In this document: in pieces, positions 1-8,213 of the stretch
Layout: each line of letters opens with the position of its first letter
How positions within the stretch are numbered: the first letter of the stretch is position 1
Source of the DNA: an uncultured Eubacteriales bacterium
GTDB lineage: Bacteria > Bacillota > Clostridia > Oscillospirales > CAG-272
Assembly (NCBI GenBank): GCA_934467435.1
Contig: CAKSLR010000028.1
Span: forward strand, 1-15,252
DNA length: 15,252 nt
Direction of reading: 5' to 3'
Translations under genes and position numbers: made by a program
Notes under the pieces: generated by a model
What the model was told of the DNA's origin: nothing
Database searches by the model: none
Seen by the model: only the letters and a program-made list of their open reading frames with translations

Positions 1-858
1 ACCGAAAAGCGCCTGCACCATGTCCAGACGGAAGCCGGTGTTCGCCACTTCGTTGAGGCGGGCGGTCATTTTCTTGATTTCGCGGTTTTCCAGCGCGTGG
101 GCACGGGTAATTTCGGTCATTTCCACCATGTCCATCAGCCCTGCAGAGGCATTTTCCATATCCCGCCGGTATTCGCTGTTGCGGCGGGAAATGCCGCCGC
201 GGAACAGGCGCACCGTGGCAACTGCCGTCGGCACGCACAGAAGGAAGAAGGCAAAAACCGTCAGGTTCATCGTAATGACGACCGAAAGGGCGGTAATCAT
301 GTTGATCAGCACGCCGGGAATGTTGGAGAAAATCTGGTCGGAGAGCGACTGTACCGTTTCCACATCCCGCATCAGTTTGGACTGAATCCGGCCGCTCTGC
401 ATCTCCTTGTGGAAGGTGATGGAGAGTTGCTGCAATTTCCGCACCATGGCGCCGCGCAGACCTGCCTCCACCCGCCGTACCACAAGGCTGTGGAACCGGA
501 TGTAGAGCATATGCGTCGGGATATTGAGCAATAACAGGAACACCATAATGCCGATGTTGATGAGAAGGCGGGCGACCACGTCCCCTTCCCGGTAGGTTAC
601 GGCGTTGATGATGTTGGCGGTGACCACCGGCAACGCGAGCACAGGGCTGGTCTTGATGAAGTAAAAGAACATCGAGACAAGCAGTTCCCGCCAGAAGCGG
701 CGATACATACGGAACAGAATGTGAAAAGGCTTGGTGTCGCTTGTCAGGTAGGTATCGATGAAATCCTGCTCCAGGGCTATGACTTCATCATCCGAAAACA
801 TCTGCTTTTCGGGGGTCTCGGCAGTCCGCCGATTGTCGGTTTTTTCCGTTGTTGCCAT
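1..858 (-). CDS. ABC exporter, transmembrane-domain part (partial)
   Basis: This is the first 286 residues of an ABC exporter subunit. The reading frame is open to the left edge, so the ATPase half lies outside the window. A cytoplasmic N-terminal tail of about 57 residues is followed by hydrophobic segments near residues 58-80, 97-117 and 180-215. The stretch around 148-172 (FHKEMQSGRIQSKLMRDVE) is the usual exporter motif between membrane helices 2 and 3, and the region 236-262 (ENASAGLMDMVEMTEITRAH) matches the later cytoplasmic loop of type IV (MsbA/LmrA-like) exporters. The ATG at 858-856 has a GGAGG site just upstream. Such proteins usually work as dimers and export lipids, peptides or drugs; the substrate cannot be told from this half. 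If a partner half-transporter gene exists it is also beyond the left edge. Confidence 0.9.
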   Translation of the reverse strand, partial: MATTEKTDNRRTAETPEKQMFSDDEVIALEQDFIDTYLTSDTKPFHILFRMYRRFWRELLVSMFFYFIKTSPVLALPVVTANIINAVTYREGDVVARLLINIGIMVFLLLLNIPTHMLYIRFHSLVVRRVEAGLRGAMVRKLQQLSITFHKEMQSGRIQSKLMRDVETVQSLSDQIFSNIPGVLINMITALSVVITMNLTVFAFFLLCVPTAVATVRLFRGGISRRNSEYRRDMENASAGLMDMVEMTEITRAHALENREIKKMTARLNEVANTGFRLDMVQALFG

Positions 859-924
859 AACGGATACCTCCGCAGTTTCTCTTGTTCTTGTTTTTCAAAA
901 ACGCGCTGCTTGCATCGTACGGGC

Positions 925-953
925 ATTGTACCATAGGCAATTCGGAAAGTCAA
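925..953 (-). promoter_or_regulatory. Promoter for the leftward ABC exporter
   Basis: Read on the minus strand, TTGACT at 953-948 and TACAAT at 930-925 are separated by 17 bases. A TGG sits directly before the -10 at 933-931, giving an extended -10 element. Transcription would start near 918, leaving a leader of about 60 bases before the ATG at 858. Confidence 0.75.
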
Positions 954-1030
954 GGGGTTTTTCAAAAAAAGTTCACAAAAAATCGGGTGAAAAAACCTTG
1001 CTTTTTCTACACGGAAAATGGCGAAAAAAT

Positions 1031-1059
1031 TTGACAATTTGCCCGCGAAAATGTATAAT
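1031..1059 (+). promoter_or_regulatory. Consensus sigma-A promoter for the EIIC gene
   Basis: TTGACA at 1031-1036 and TATAAT at 1054-1059 are both perfect consensus hexamers with an ideal 17-base spacer. The expected start is near 1066, giving a leader of fewer than 30 bases. The rest of the gap between this gene and the leftward exporter (859-1030) is A/T-rich and otherwise shows only the opposing promoter. Confidence 0.88.
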
Positions 1060-1075
1060 AAGGATAATAAATCGG

Positions 1076-1084
1076 AAAAAGGAG
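1076..1084 (+). promoter_or_regulatory. Ribosome binding site that fixes a GTG start
   Basis: AAAAAGGAG lies 8 bases before the GTG at 1093. An in-frame ATG at 1018 lies upstream of the -35 and -10 boxes, so it cannot be on the mRNA. This makes the GTG the supported start. Confidence 0.8.
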
Positions 1085-1092
1085 AAACGATC

Positions 1093-2199
1093 GTGCAAGA
1101 AAAAGATAATCAGCCGCAGAATGCGGCAAAAAAGCCGTCCCGCTTCGCCGCCTTCCTTTCCCGCAAAGGGGTCACTCTGTCCCCGCGGCTTTATTTTGTG
1201 ACCGCCATGGGGCATATGGCACTGGCTCTGTTTGCCACCCTTCTGATGGGTACTATCCTCAGTACCATCGGTAAATATACGGGTTGGCAGATCATGACCG
1301 ACGCCGCCTCCTACGCCACCGCCGCCACGGGCGCCATTCTCGGCGTTGCCGTTGCCTCCGCCCTTTCCGCACCGCCGCTCGTTTTGTGCAGCGCAGGCGT
1401 GGTCGGGCTGGCAGGGTACAGTCTCGGCGCCGCCTTTTCCATCGGCGGGGCGGAAAAAATGCTCACCGCCGGACCTGCGGGCGCTTTCCTTTGTGCGCTG
1501 ATTGCGGTGGAACTCGGGAAGATGGTTTCCAAAGAAACCCGCATGGATATTCTTGTAACCCCCTTTGTTACCATCCTGTCTGGGTATCTCATCGGTCTCT
1601 TGGCCTGCCCGGCGGTAGCGTACATCATGTACTGGCTCGGGGAATTTCTCAACAGCGCTACCGAAATGCAGCCGATTCTGATGGGCGTTCTGATCTCGGT
1701 GGTCGTGGGCATGATTCTTACGCTGCCGATCTCTTCCGCCGCTATTTGCGCCATGATCGGCATTTCCGGCATTGCGGGCGGCGCCGCGGCTGCCGGCTGC
1801 TGTGCGCAGATGGTGGGGTTTGCCGTCATCAGTTTCCGGGAAAACGGGTTCGGCGGGCTGGTTGCCCAGGGGCTCGGAACCTCTATGCTGCAAATGGGTA
1901 ACATCGTGCGCAATCCGCGTATCTGGATTCCCGTTACCCTTGCCTCCGCCATCACGGGACCGCTTGCCACCGCGGTTTTCCGGCTGGAATGTGTCGGCGT
2001 GAACGCCGGTATGGGTACCTGCGGGTTGGTCGGTCCGCTCGGCATTCTGACCGCGACCGAGGAGAAGAACGCCCTCTTCTACATCGGGCTGGTGCTGGTC
2101 TGCTTTGTGCTGCCCGCGATTCTCTCGCTCCTCTTCGCCGCGCTCCTGCGGCGCATCGGCTGGATCCGGGAAGGGGATCTGAAACTGCAAAACGTCTGA
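1093..2199 (+). CDS. Stand-alone PTS EIIC-like membrane transporter
   Basis: This encodes a 368-residue polytopic membrane protein of the PTS EIIC_2 type (Pfam PF13303 kind, recognised by eye). A charged N-terminus of about 30 residues precedes several hydrophobic segments (around 36-60, 75-110, 125-142, 152-182, 194-248, 278-298, 328-352). Glycine-rich loops include GISGIAGGAAAAG near 223-235 and VGVNAGMGTCGLVG near 301-314, the latter typical of this family. The start is the GTG with AAAAAGGAG 8 bases upstream. No EIIA, EIIB, HPr or sugar-processing gene is adjacent, and the gene has its own promoter and terminator, so it appears monocistronic. Members of this family are often annotated only by similarity to EIIC; whether it moves a sugar by phosphotransfer, or any other compound, cannot be read from the sequence. 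Confidence 0.85.
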   Translation: MQEKDNQPQNAAKKPSRFAAFLSRKGVTLSPRLYFVTAMGHMALALFATLLMGTILSTIGKYTGWQIMTDAASYATAATGAILGVAVASALSAPPLVLCSAGVVGLAGYSLGAAFSIGGAEKMLTAGPAGAFLCALIAVELGKMVSKETRMDILVTPFVTILSGYLIGLLACPAVAYIMYWLGEFLNSATEMQPILMGVLISVVVGMILTLPISSAAICAMIGISGIAGGAAAAGCCAQMVGFAVISFRENGFGGLVAQGLGTSMLQMGNIVRNPRIWIPVTLASAITGPLATAVFRLECVGVNAGMGTCGLVGPLGILTATEEKNALFYIGLVLVCFVLPAILSLLFAALLRRIGWIREGDLKLQNV

Positions 2200-2202
2200 G
2201 AG

Positions 2203-2238
2203 AAGGCAGCCGTCGGTATCCCGGCGGCTGCCTTTTTC
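2203..2238 (+). terminator. Rho-independent terminator after the EIIC gene
   Basis: GGCAGCCG (2205-2212) pairs with CGGCTGCC (2225-2232). The helix continues inward through a G-U pair to a TATC loop, and five T follow at 2233-2237. It begins a few bases after the TGA at 2197-2199. Confidence 0.92.
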
Positions 2239-2288
2239 TCGGTTTGAAAACTTTTTGCGTCCAAACCGTAAAAGCGTTCCCGCGCCGC

Positions 2289-2317
2289 TTGACCCCCCAC
2301 CGCCGGGATATTATAAT
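2289..2317 (+). promoter_or_regulatory. Promoter for the 1100-residue ABC transporter
   Basis: TTGACC at 2289-2294 and a perfect TATAAT at 2312-2317 are 17 bases apart. The start would fall near 2324, about 32 bases before the ATG. It lies after the EIIC terminator, so the transporter is a separate transcription unit. I see no operator-like repeat next to it. Confidence 0.85.
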
Positions 2318-2355
2318 ATTCGTAGAAGAAAATTCAAGTCAGGAAAGGAAATGCC

Positions 2356-5300
2356 ATGCTGCAACTGAAACATATCAAAAAAGTGTATGGCACGCAGGGG
2401 GCAGATGTCGTTGCCCTGCGGGATATCAATTTAACCTTCCGCCAAAGCGAGTTTGTCTCCATTTTGGGGCAGTCGGGGTGCGGAAAAACAACGCTGCTGA
2501 ACGTCATCGGGGGGCTTGACCACTATACATCGGGCGATCTTGTCATTGAGAACCGCTCCACCAAAGAGTTCCGGGATGCGGATTGGGATGCCTACCGGAA
2601 CCATTCCATCGGTTTTGTGTTTCAGAGTTACAACCTGATTCCGCACCAGAGTGTGCTTGCCAATGTGGAACTGGCACTGACCCTTTCTGGCGTTTCGCGC
2701 GCCGAGCGCCGCGCCCGCGCGCGGGAGGCGCTTTGCCGCGTGGGGCTGGGCGACCAACTGCACAAAAAACCGAACCAGATGTCGGGCGGGCAGATGCAGC
2801 GCGTTGCGATTGCACGGGCACTGGTCAATAACCCCGAGATTCTGCTTGCCGATGAACCGACGGGCGCGCTTGATTCCGCCACCAGCGTGCAGATTATGGA
2901 GATCTTAAAAGAAATTTCCACGGACCGGCTGGTGATTATGGTGACCCATAACCCCGAACTTGCCGAGCAGTATTCCACCAGAATCATTCGTCTGCTGGAC
3001 GGGCAGGTGGTGGGGGATTCCAACCCCTGCACGGAGGAGGAGATCGCAGCGGCAGCCGCTACCCCTGCGCTTTCCCGGAAGGAACAGAAAAAGAGAAAAG
3101 ACCCGAAGACCAAGCATACCTCCATGTCGTTCTTTACGGCGCTCGGGCTTTCGTTCCATAACCTGATGACCAAAAAGGCGCGCACGTTCCTGACCAGTTT
3201 CGCGGGTTCTATCGGCATCATCGGCATTGCGCTGATTCTTTCCGTTTCGCAGGGGGTGCAGTTGTATATCAACAGCGTGCAGCAGGATACGTTGACCGCC
3301 TACCCTATTACGCTGCAAAAGGAACAGGTGGACATCAGCGGGATGCTCGGCGCCCTGATGGGGGAAAAGGATGACGGCAAGGAACACGAGGACGGAAAGA
3401 TTTATTCCAGCATGGTGATGTACCGCCTGCTGGAAACCTTCTTCTCACCGGATAAACAGCAAAATAATCTCGGCGCCTTCCGCAAATATATGGAGGCGCA
3501 CCCCGAAACCTTCGGGGACTATACCACGGCGCTGCAGTACGTGTTCAAAACCAACTTCAACGTTTATACCACCGATGTGGCGGGCAATACCGTGATTGTG
3601 GATGCGGCGGAGGTGTTCAACTCTGCCCTTGGGGATGTTTCTTCTTCTTCCATGATGACCTCGTATTCTTCACTCGTTTCCTCGTCCTCCACTATGGAGA
3701 TCTGGAGCGAGTTGATTGCGGGGAAGGAGGACGCGAACGGGAATCGCGCCCCGGTCAGCCCCGTGCTGAAAGAACAGTATGAACTGCTTGACGGCAAGTG
3801 GCCCGAGGCGGCGAATGAGGTTGTGCTGATCGTCAACTCCCGCCATGAGATTTCGGATATGGTTCTCTATGCGCTCGGTCTGCGGGACCGCGGTGAGCTT
3901 TCGGATATTCTTGCCGCCATTATGGCAAAATCCGACTACACCGAGATCAAATCCGAAAGCTGGGAATACCGGTATCTGCGCGAGAACATCGGGCTTTCGT
4001 TGGTTCTGCCCACTGATTTTTATACGGAGGTGACCCCCGCGGGGGCAGACCGCCGTCTGTGGGCAAAGACCGAGAGTGTGGAACAGGCGACCCGCACGGG
4101 GCTGCCACTGAACATCTGCGGTATCATTGCCCCGGCAGAGGGCAGCACGACTTCCCCAATCTCCGGTGCCCTCGGCTACACCTATCACCTGACGGATTAT
4201 ATCATTGACCGGGCGATGCAGAACGAAATGGTGCAATACCAGATGCTGCCCGGGAACGAGAATTACGATGTACTGACCGGGCTGCCGTTTGTGCGCAGCG
4301 GGGAAGACGAAAAGACCGATGCCGAAAAGCGGGCGGAGTTCCTTTCGTATGTGGCAAACCTGAGCGCCAGGGAAAAATACGATCTTCTGCTTGCCATCAG
4401 CGCAACGATTCCGGAGGCGATGTTAAAGAAGCAGGTGGACGGTATCATGGCACAGTTCCGCGCCCCCGAATGGACGGAGGATGCCCCGGTGTACGACCGC
4501 GCAAAAATGGAGAAGATGATCAAAGACAATTTCTCCGCGTTCGGCGTGCAGGCATCGGCAGATCTGGTTGAAAAATACATCGCCCGCCTGAGCGATGAAG
4601 AACTGGCAAACCTGATTCGCAGTGCGGCAGAGAGCGCCGTGAAGGAACAGTACAGCCGTGCGGCAAAGGCGCAGGTAGAGGAAATGCTGGATACCGTGAT
4701 GCCTGCTGAGCTGGAGGCATACAAGGCGGCGGTGCTTTCCGGGCTGACGACGAAAGAGGCGAAAATTTATTACCTCTCGGAGCGTTATACTGCCCTGACC
4801 TCGCTGCCGAAGGAAGCGTACCTTTCTTACCTGATGGGGTGCGACGATGCACAACTGGATGCACTGCTTGACGATTTGCTGACCATTGAGGGGAACACCT
4901 ACCTCGCCGGCCGTGCCAAAGAGGAAGCATACCGTGCGACCAAGGCAGCTGCGATGCTGGATGCCCGCCTTGCCGCGCTGACAGCGGACAGCGACTTTAC
5001 GCCGCTTTATGATGCGCATATGCCTTCCGGCACTTCAAAATCCACCCTGGCGGAGAATCTTGAAAACTTCGGCGTAGTGGATCGCGAATCCCCCGACAAA
5101 ATCGTGATTTACGTTGCCACGTTTGAAGATAAAGAGAAGATCTCGGCGGGCATTACCGCCTACAACAGCGGCGTGTCAAGCGAAGGGGACAAGATTCAAT
5201 ATACCGATTATGTCGGGCTGCTCATGTCTTCCGTTACCACGATCATTGATGCCATCTCGTATGTGCTGATTGCGTTTGTCGCCATTTCTTTGGTGGTATC

Positions 5301-5658
5301 CTCGATTATGATCGGCATTATCACCTATATCTCGGTTCTGGAACGGACGAAGGAAATCGGCATTCTGCGCGCCATCGGCGCATCGAAGCGCGATATTTCG
5401 GGCGTCTTCAATGCAGAAACGCTCACCATCGGCTTTGTGTCGGGGGGCATCGGCATTGCCATTACGCTCTTCTTCATTCTCATCATCAACATCATTCTCC
5501 ACGCGCTGACGGGAATTCCGAATCTGAATGCGGTGCTGCCGTGGAAGGCGGGAGTCGCGCTGGTCGCTATCAGCATGTTCTTAACCTTCATTGCCGGGCT
5601 TTTGCCCTCGCGCATCGCAGCAAAGAAAGACCCTGTCATTGCGCTGCGGACCGAATAA
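2356..5658 (+). CDS. ABC transporter, ATPase fused to MacB/FtsX-type permease
   Basis: This is a 1100-residue single-chain ABC protein. The N-terminal ATPase domain carries a Walker A (GQSGCGKT, 38-45), Q-loop Gln90, signature MSGGQ (142-146), Walker B ILLADE (162-167) and the H-loop His198, so it should be active. It belongs to the LolD/MacB-like class. A charged linker (about 240-256) leads to membrane helix 1 (about 277-300), an outer domain of roughly 650 residues, and three C-terminal helices (about 967-990, 1023-1048, 1065-1085). LERTKEIGILRAIGAS at 995-1010 is the classic FtsX/MacB loop. This topology is that of mechanotransmitting transporters, which act on lipoproteins, peptides or antibiotics at the envelope rather than on classical channel substrates. 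The outer domain is far larger than in typical MacB and includes a helix-rich, charged stretch at about 660-895. The ATG at 2356 has AGGAAAGG 7 bases upstream; another ATG at 2351 is out of frame. No regulator or two-component pair is adjacent. The substrate is unknown. Confidence 0.92.
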   Translation: MLQLKHIKKVYGTQGADVVALRDINLTFRQSEFVSILGQSGCGKTTLLNVIGGLDHYTSGDLVIENRSTKEFRDADWDAYRNHSIGFVFQSYNLIPHQSVLANVELALTLSGVSRAERRARAREALCRVGLGDQLHKKPNQMSGGQMQRVAIARALVNNPEILLADEPTGALDSATSVQIMEILKEISTDRLVIMVTHNPELAEQYSTRIIRLLDGQVVGDSNPCTEEEIAAAAATPALSRKEQKKRKDPKTKHTSMSFFTALGLSFHNLMTKKARTFLTSFAGSIGIIGIALILSVSQGVQLYINSVQQDTLTAYPITLQKEQVDISGMLGALMGEKDDGKEHEDGKIYSSMVMYRLLETFFSPDKQQNNLGAFRKYMEAHPETFGDYTTALQYVFKTNFNVYTTDVAGNTVIVDAAEVFNSALGDVSSSSMMTSYSSLVSSSSTMEIWSELIAGKEDANGNRAPVSPVLKEQYELLDGKWPEAANEVVLIVNSRHEISDMVLYALGLRDRGELSDILAAIMAKSDYTEIKSESWEYRYLRENIGLSLVLPTDFYTEVTPAGADRRLWAKTESVEQATRTGLPLNICGIIAPAEGSTTSPISGALGYTYHLTDYIIDRAMQNEMVQYQMLPGNENYDVLTGLPFVRSGEDEKTDAEKRAEFLSYVANLSAREKYDLLLAISATIPEAMLKKQVDGIMAQFRAPEWTEDAPVYDRAKMEKMIKDNFSAFGVQASADLVEKYIARLSDEELANLIRSAAESAVKEQYSRAAKAQVEEMLDTVMPAELEAYKAAVLSGLTTKEAKIYYLSERYTALTSLPKEAYLSYLMGCDDAQLDALLDDLLTIEGNTYLAGRAKEEAYRATKAAAMLDARLAALTADSDFTPLYDAHMPSGTSKSTLAENLENFGVVDRESPDKIVIYVATFEDKEKISAGITAYNSGVSSEGDKIQYTDYVGLLMSSVTTIIDAISYVLIAFVAISLVVSSIMIGIITYISVLERTKEIGILRAIGASKRDISGVFNAETLTIGFVSGGIGIAITLFFILIINIILHALTGIPNLNAVLPWKAGVALVAISMFLTFIAGLLPSRIAAKKDPVIALRTE

Positions 5659-5663
5659 AAAAC

Positions 5664-5692
5664 AAGGGGCGCCCCCGCAGGGGGCGCCCCTT
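5664..5692. terminator. GC hairpin in the convergent gap, T-tract on the minus strand
   Basis: A 13-bp stem (5664-5676 with 5680-5692) with a GCA loop follows the TAA of the ABC gene by six bases. On the plus strand it is followed by A residues, not T, so it is a weak intrinsic terminator for the ABC gene. On the minus strand it is followed by TTGTTTTTT, so it may act as a backup terminator for yebC. Each arm contains the self-complementary GGGGCGCCCC. Confidence 0.7.
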
Positions 5693-5734
5693 AAAAAAAG
5701 CGATAACCGGGCAGCCCTGCGGCTGCCCGGTTAT
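5693..5734 (-). terminator. Rho-independent terminator of argS-yebC
   Basis: A perfect 14-bp stem (5703-5716 with 5721-5734) encloses a CTGC loop. On the minus strand it is followed after three bases by seven T (5699-5693). It starts four bases past the yebC stop codon. Confidence 0.93.
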
Positions 5735-5737
5735 GTT

Positions 5738-6463
5738 TCAGTTCTCCCAGTTGTGGAAGACGTTCGTGATGTCGTCGTTTTCTTCCAGTTTGTCAAGCAG
5801 GTTCTGCATGTTGTTGATGTCATCCTCGCTTGTCAGAGTGACATAAGTGGACGGCACCTTTGCCCGCTCCGCCGAGGCGATGGTATAGCCTTTTGCCGCC
5901 AGCGCTTCGCTGATGGCGTACACATCGTCCGGCTCGGTGTAGATTTCATAAACATCCTCACCGCTCTCAAAGTCGGTCGCACCGGCTTCCAGTGCCTCTT
6001 CCATCAGTTTGTCTTCCACCACTTCTTCGTCCTCGTCTGTGATGATAATCACGCCCTTTTCCGAGAAGAGGAAGGAAACGCAGCCCATCGTGCCGAGGTT
6101 GCCGCCGTATTTGGAAAAGAAGTGGCGCACATCCCCCGCCGTGCGGTTTTTTGAGTCGGTGGCTGCCTCCACAATCACGGCAACCCCGCCGGGGCCGTAG
6201 CCCTCATAGGTCATCTCTTCATACACCGCGCTGTCTTTATCGAGAGATTTTTTGATGGCGCGTTCAATGTTATCGTTCGGCACGTTGTTTGCCTTGGCTT
6301 TGGCAATCAGGTCGCGCAGTTTGCCGTTGGTGTTCGGGTCGCCGCCGCCCGCGCGGACGGCAACGGCAATCTCTTTGCCGATCTTGGTGAAAACGCCCGC
6401 TTTTGCCGCGTCGGTCTTTTCTTTTTTATGTTTGATGTTGTTCCATTTGCTATGTCCTGACAT
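5738..6463 (-). CDS. yebC: YebC/PmpR/TACO1-family protein
   Basis: This encodes a 241-residue cytoplasmic protein, the normal length for the family. The hallmark N-terminus MSGHSKWNNIKHKK is followed by the helical domain (to about 75), then TYEGYGPGGVAVIVEAATD (85-103), a family signature, and MGCVSFLFSEKG (126-137) before the acidic C-terminal domains. Members were long annotated as transcriptional regulators; the bacterial and mitochondrial (TACO1) proteins are now linked to relief of ribosome stalling at proline-rich sequences. The frame stays open upstream to 6589, but the MSGH start at 6463 has a GAGGAGG site and the family N-terminus, so that extension is spurious. It lies 14 bases downstream of argS in the same direction, so the two are very likely cotranscribed, which fits a role in translation. 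Confidence 0.95.
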   Translation of the reverse strand: MSGHSKWNNIKHKKEKTDAAKAGVFTKIGKEIAVAVRAGGGDPNTNGKLRDLIAKAKANNVPNDNIERAIKKSLDKDSAVYEEMTYEGYGPGGVAVIVEAATDSKNRTAGDVRHFFSKYGGNLGTMGCVSFLFSEKGVIIITDEDEEVVEDKLMEEALEAGATDFESGEDVYEIYTEPDDVYAISEALAAKGYTIASAERAKVPSTYVTLTSEDDINNMQNLLDKLEENDDITNVFHNWEN

Positions 6464-6477
6464 GGGAATTCCTCCTC

Positions 6478-8187
6478 TTAAATCTTCTCGGTTTTTTTCA
6501 GACAGATCAGGGTCAGCGCACGCCCGAGCACCGTATGAACGGCATCGGTCATGGCAATGCGCGCATCGCGCACCGCGGGGTCGCTGCAATTCAGAATCTG
6601 GCAGTCGTGGTAAAAACGGTTAAACGCCGCGCACAGGTCAAGAATGTAACGGGTGATGTACGACGGCTCGTAATCGGCAAGGGCTGCCTGCACGGTGGCA
6701 GGAAAGGCGGAGAGCGTTTTGCACAGGGCAAACTCCGCATCGCTGACCGCATAGTGTGCCATGCTGCCCTGCCCACCGGCGCGTGCGAGAATGCTTGCCG
6801 AGCGGGCATAGGTGTACTGGGCGTAAGGGCCGGTGTTGCCGTCAAAGGAGAGGGCATCCTCCAGGACAAAGTTAATGTCCCGCATCCGATTGTTGGAGAG
6901 ATAGTGGAACACAATGGCGCCGACGCCGACTGCCTCCGCCACCTCGTCCGGGTTTTCGATGTTTGGATTCTTTTCCAGCGTAATGGCGCGCGCCTTTTCA
7001 ATCGCCTGTGTGAACAGGTCTTTCAGCAGCACCACGTTTCCCGTGCGGGTTGCCAGTTTGGCACCGTTGATGCTAACCGTGCCGTAGGGCACGTGCACCA
7101 GCCGGTCTGCCCACGGGTAGCCCATCAGTTCAATGACCTTGAACCACTGGGCAAAATGCAGACTCTGCCCGGCAGAGGTGACATAAATGCACTTGTCAAA
7201 ATGGTAGGTCTCCATCCGGTAGACCGCCGCGGCAATATCGCGCGTGGGGTAGAGGGTAGAACCGTCCCGCTTCAGAATCAGGCAGACCGGCATGTTGTAG
7301 GCGGAAAGGTTGACGACCGAGGCGCCGTCGTCAAGTTCCAGCAGGTTCTTTTCCCGCATGACTTCAATCTGGCGGGGCATTTTGTCGGTGTAAAAACTCT
7401 CGCCGTTGTAGGAATCAAAGGTAATGCCGAGTTGGCGGTAGGTCTTTTGATATTCCCGCAGGCTGATTTCGATAAACCATTTCCAAAGGGCAATGTTCTC
7501 GGGGTCATGCGCCTCCAGTTTGGCAAATTCCGCACGGGCGGCGTCGTTAAGGCTCTCGTCTGTCTCCGCTTCCTGGTGGAAACGCACATAAAGACGTACC
7601 AGTTCGTCAATTTCACCCTTTTCCACCGCTTCCCGAGAGCCCCAGCGGCGGTAAGCCACAATCAGTTTGCCAAACTGCGTGCCCCAGTCACCGAGGTGGT
7701 TGATGCCGATGCAGTGATACCCCGCAAACTGGTGTAGTAGTTTCAGCGAATGACCGATGACCGTGGTGCCGAGGTGCCCGATGTGAAAAGGTTTTGCCAC
7801 GTTGGGGGAAGAGTAGTCAATCACTACGGTTTTTCCTTCTCCGCAGCGGGGGGAACCGTACATGTCCCCCGCTTCTCGCACGGCGCCGATCACCCGTTCC
7901 GAGAATGCGGCGCGGTCGATAAAAAAGTTCAGGTAGCCGCCTGCGACTTCCACACGTGCAATTTCGTCACAGGAGATGTCGGCGGCAAGCATGGCGGCAA
8001 TCTGCGGCGGCGCTGCCCGCAGCACGCGGCTCAACTTAAAGCAGGGAAGGGCAAGATCCCCCATCGCGGGGTCGGGCGGGTACTCCAGCATAGCGGCAAT
8101 CTCATCTGCCGTCAGGGCGGCGGCAGGGAAGTGCGCGGCACTTGCTGCTGCAATCGCTTCTGCCACTTTTTTCTTCAAAACCAGCAT
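6478..8187 (-). CDS. argS: Arginyl-tRNA synthetase
   Basis: This 569-residue class I aminoacyl-tRNA synthetase charges tRNA-Arg with arginine in the cytoplasm, and its length is normal for the family. An N-terminal additional domain (about 1-110) precedes the catalytic domain, where SSPNVAKPFHIGHLG (126-140) holds the HIGH motif at 135-138. GINHLGDWGTQFG (161-173) is a strong ArgS signature. The second nucleotide-binding loop reads KLATRTGNV (377-385), a variant of KMSKS. The C-terminal part (about 450-569) is the helical anticodon-binding domain, with NTGPYAQYTYAR near its beginning and a CLKKTEKI tail. Two ATGs in tandem (8190 and 8187) follow AAGGA at 4 and 7 bases; the second has the better spacing, and the first would add only one Met. 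It heads an operon with yebC, and its stop is 14 bases before the yebC start. Confidence 0.96.
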   Translation of the reverse strand: MLVLKKKVAEAIAAASAAHFPAAALTADEIAAMLEYPPDPAMGDLALPCFKLSRVLRAAPPQIAAMLAADISCDEIARVEVAGGYLNFFIDRAAFSERVIGAVREAGDMYGSPRCGEGKTVVIDYSSPNVAKPFHIGHLGTTVIGHSLKLLHQFAGYHCIGINHLGDWGTQFGKLIVAYRRWGSREAVEKGEIDELVRLYVRFHQEAETDESLNDAARAEFAKLEAHDPENIALWKWFIEISLREYQKTYRQLGITFDSYNGESFYTDKMPRQIEVMREKNLLELDDGASVVNLSAYNMPVCLILKRDGSTLYPTRDIAAAVYRMETYHFDKCIYVTSAGQSLHFAQWFKVIELMGYPWADRLVHVPYGTVSINGAKLATRTGNVVLLKDLFTQAIEKARAITLEKNPNIENPDEVAEAVGVGAIVFHYLSNNRMRDINFVLEDALSFDGNTGPYAQYTYARSASILARAGGQGSMAHYAVSDAEFALCKTLSAFPATVQAALADYEPSYITRYILDLCAAFNRFYHDCQILNCSDPAVRDARIAMTDAVHTVLGRALTLICLKKTEKI

Positions 8188-8213
8188 CATCGAATCCTTC
8201 TTTTTCTGAAATC

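Noticed and set aside
973..2190. Minus-strand open frame of 405 residues rich in Gly, His, Asp and Arg.
   Set aside because: It mirrors the EIIC gene, has the biased composition of an antisense frame, runs through both promoters, and has no ribosome binding site or recognisable domain.
6464..6589. An N-terminal extension of 42 residues on YebC.
   Set aside because: It overlaps the end of argS, and the family always begins at the MSGHSKW motif, which has a strong ribosome binding site.
6535..7737. Plus-strand open frame of 400 residues opposite argS.
   Set aside because: Antisense shadow of a conserved gene with no domain and no start signals.
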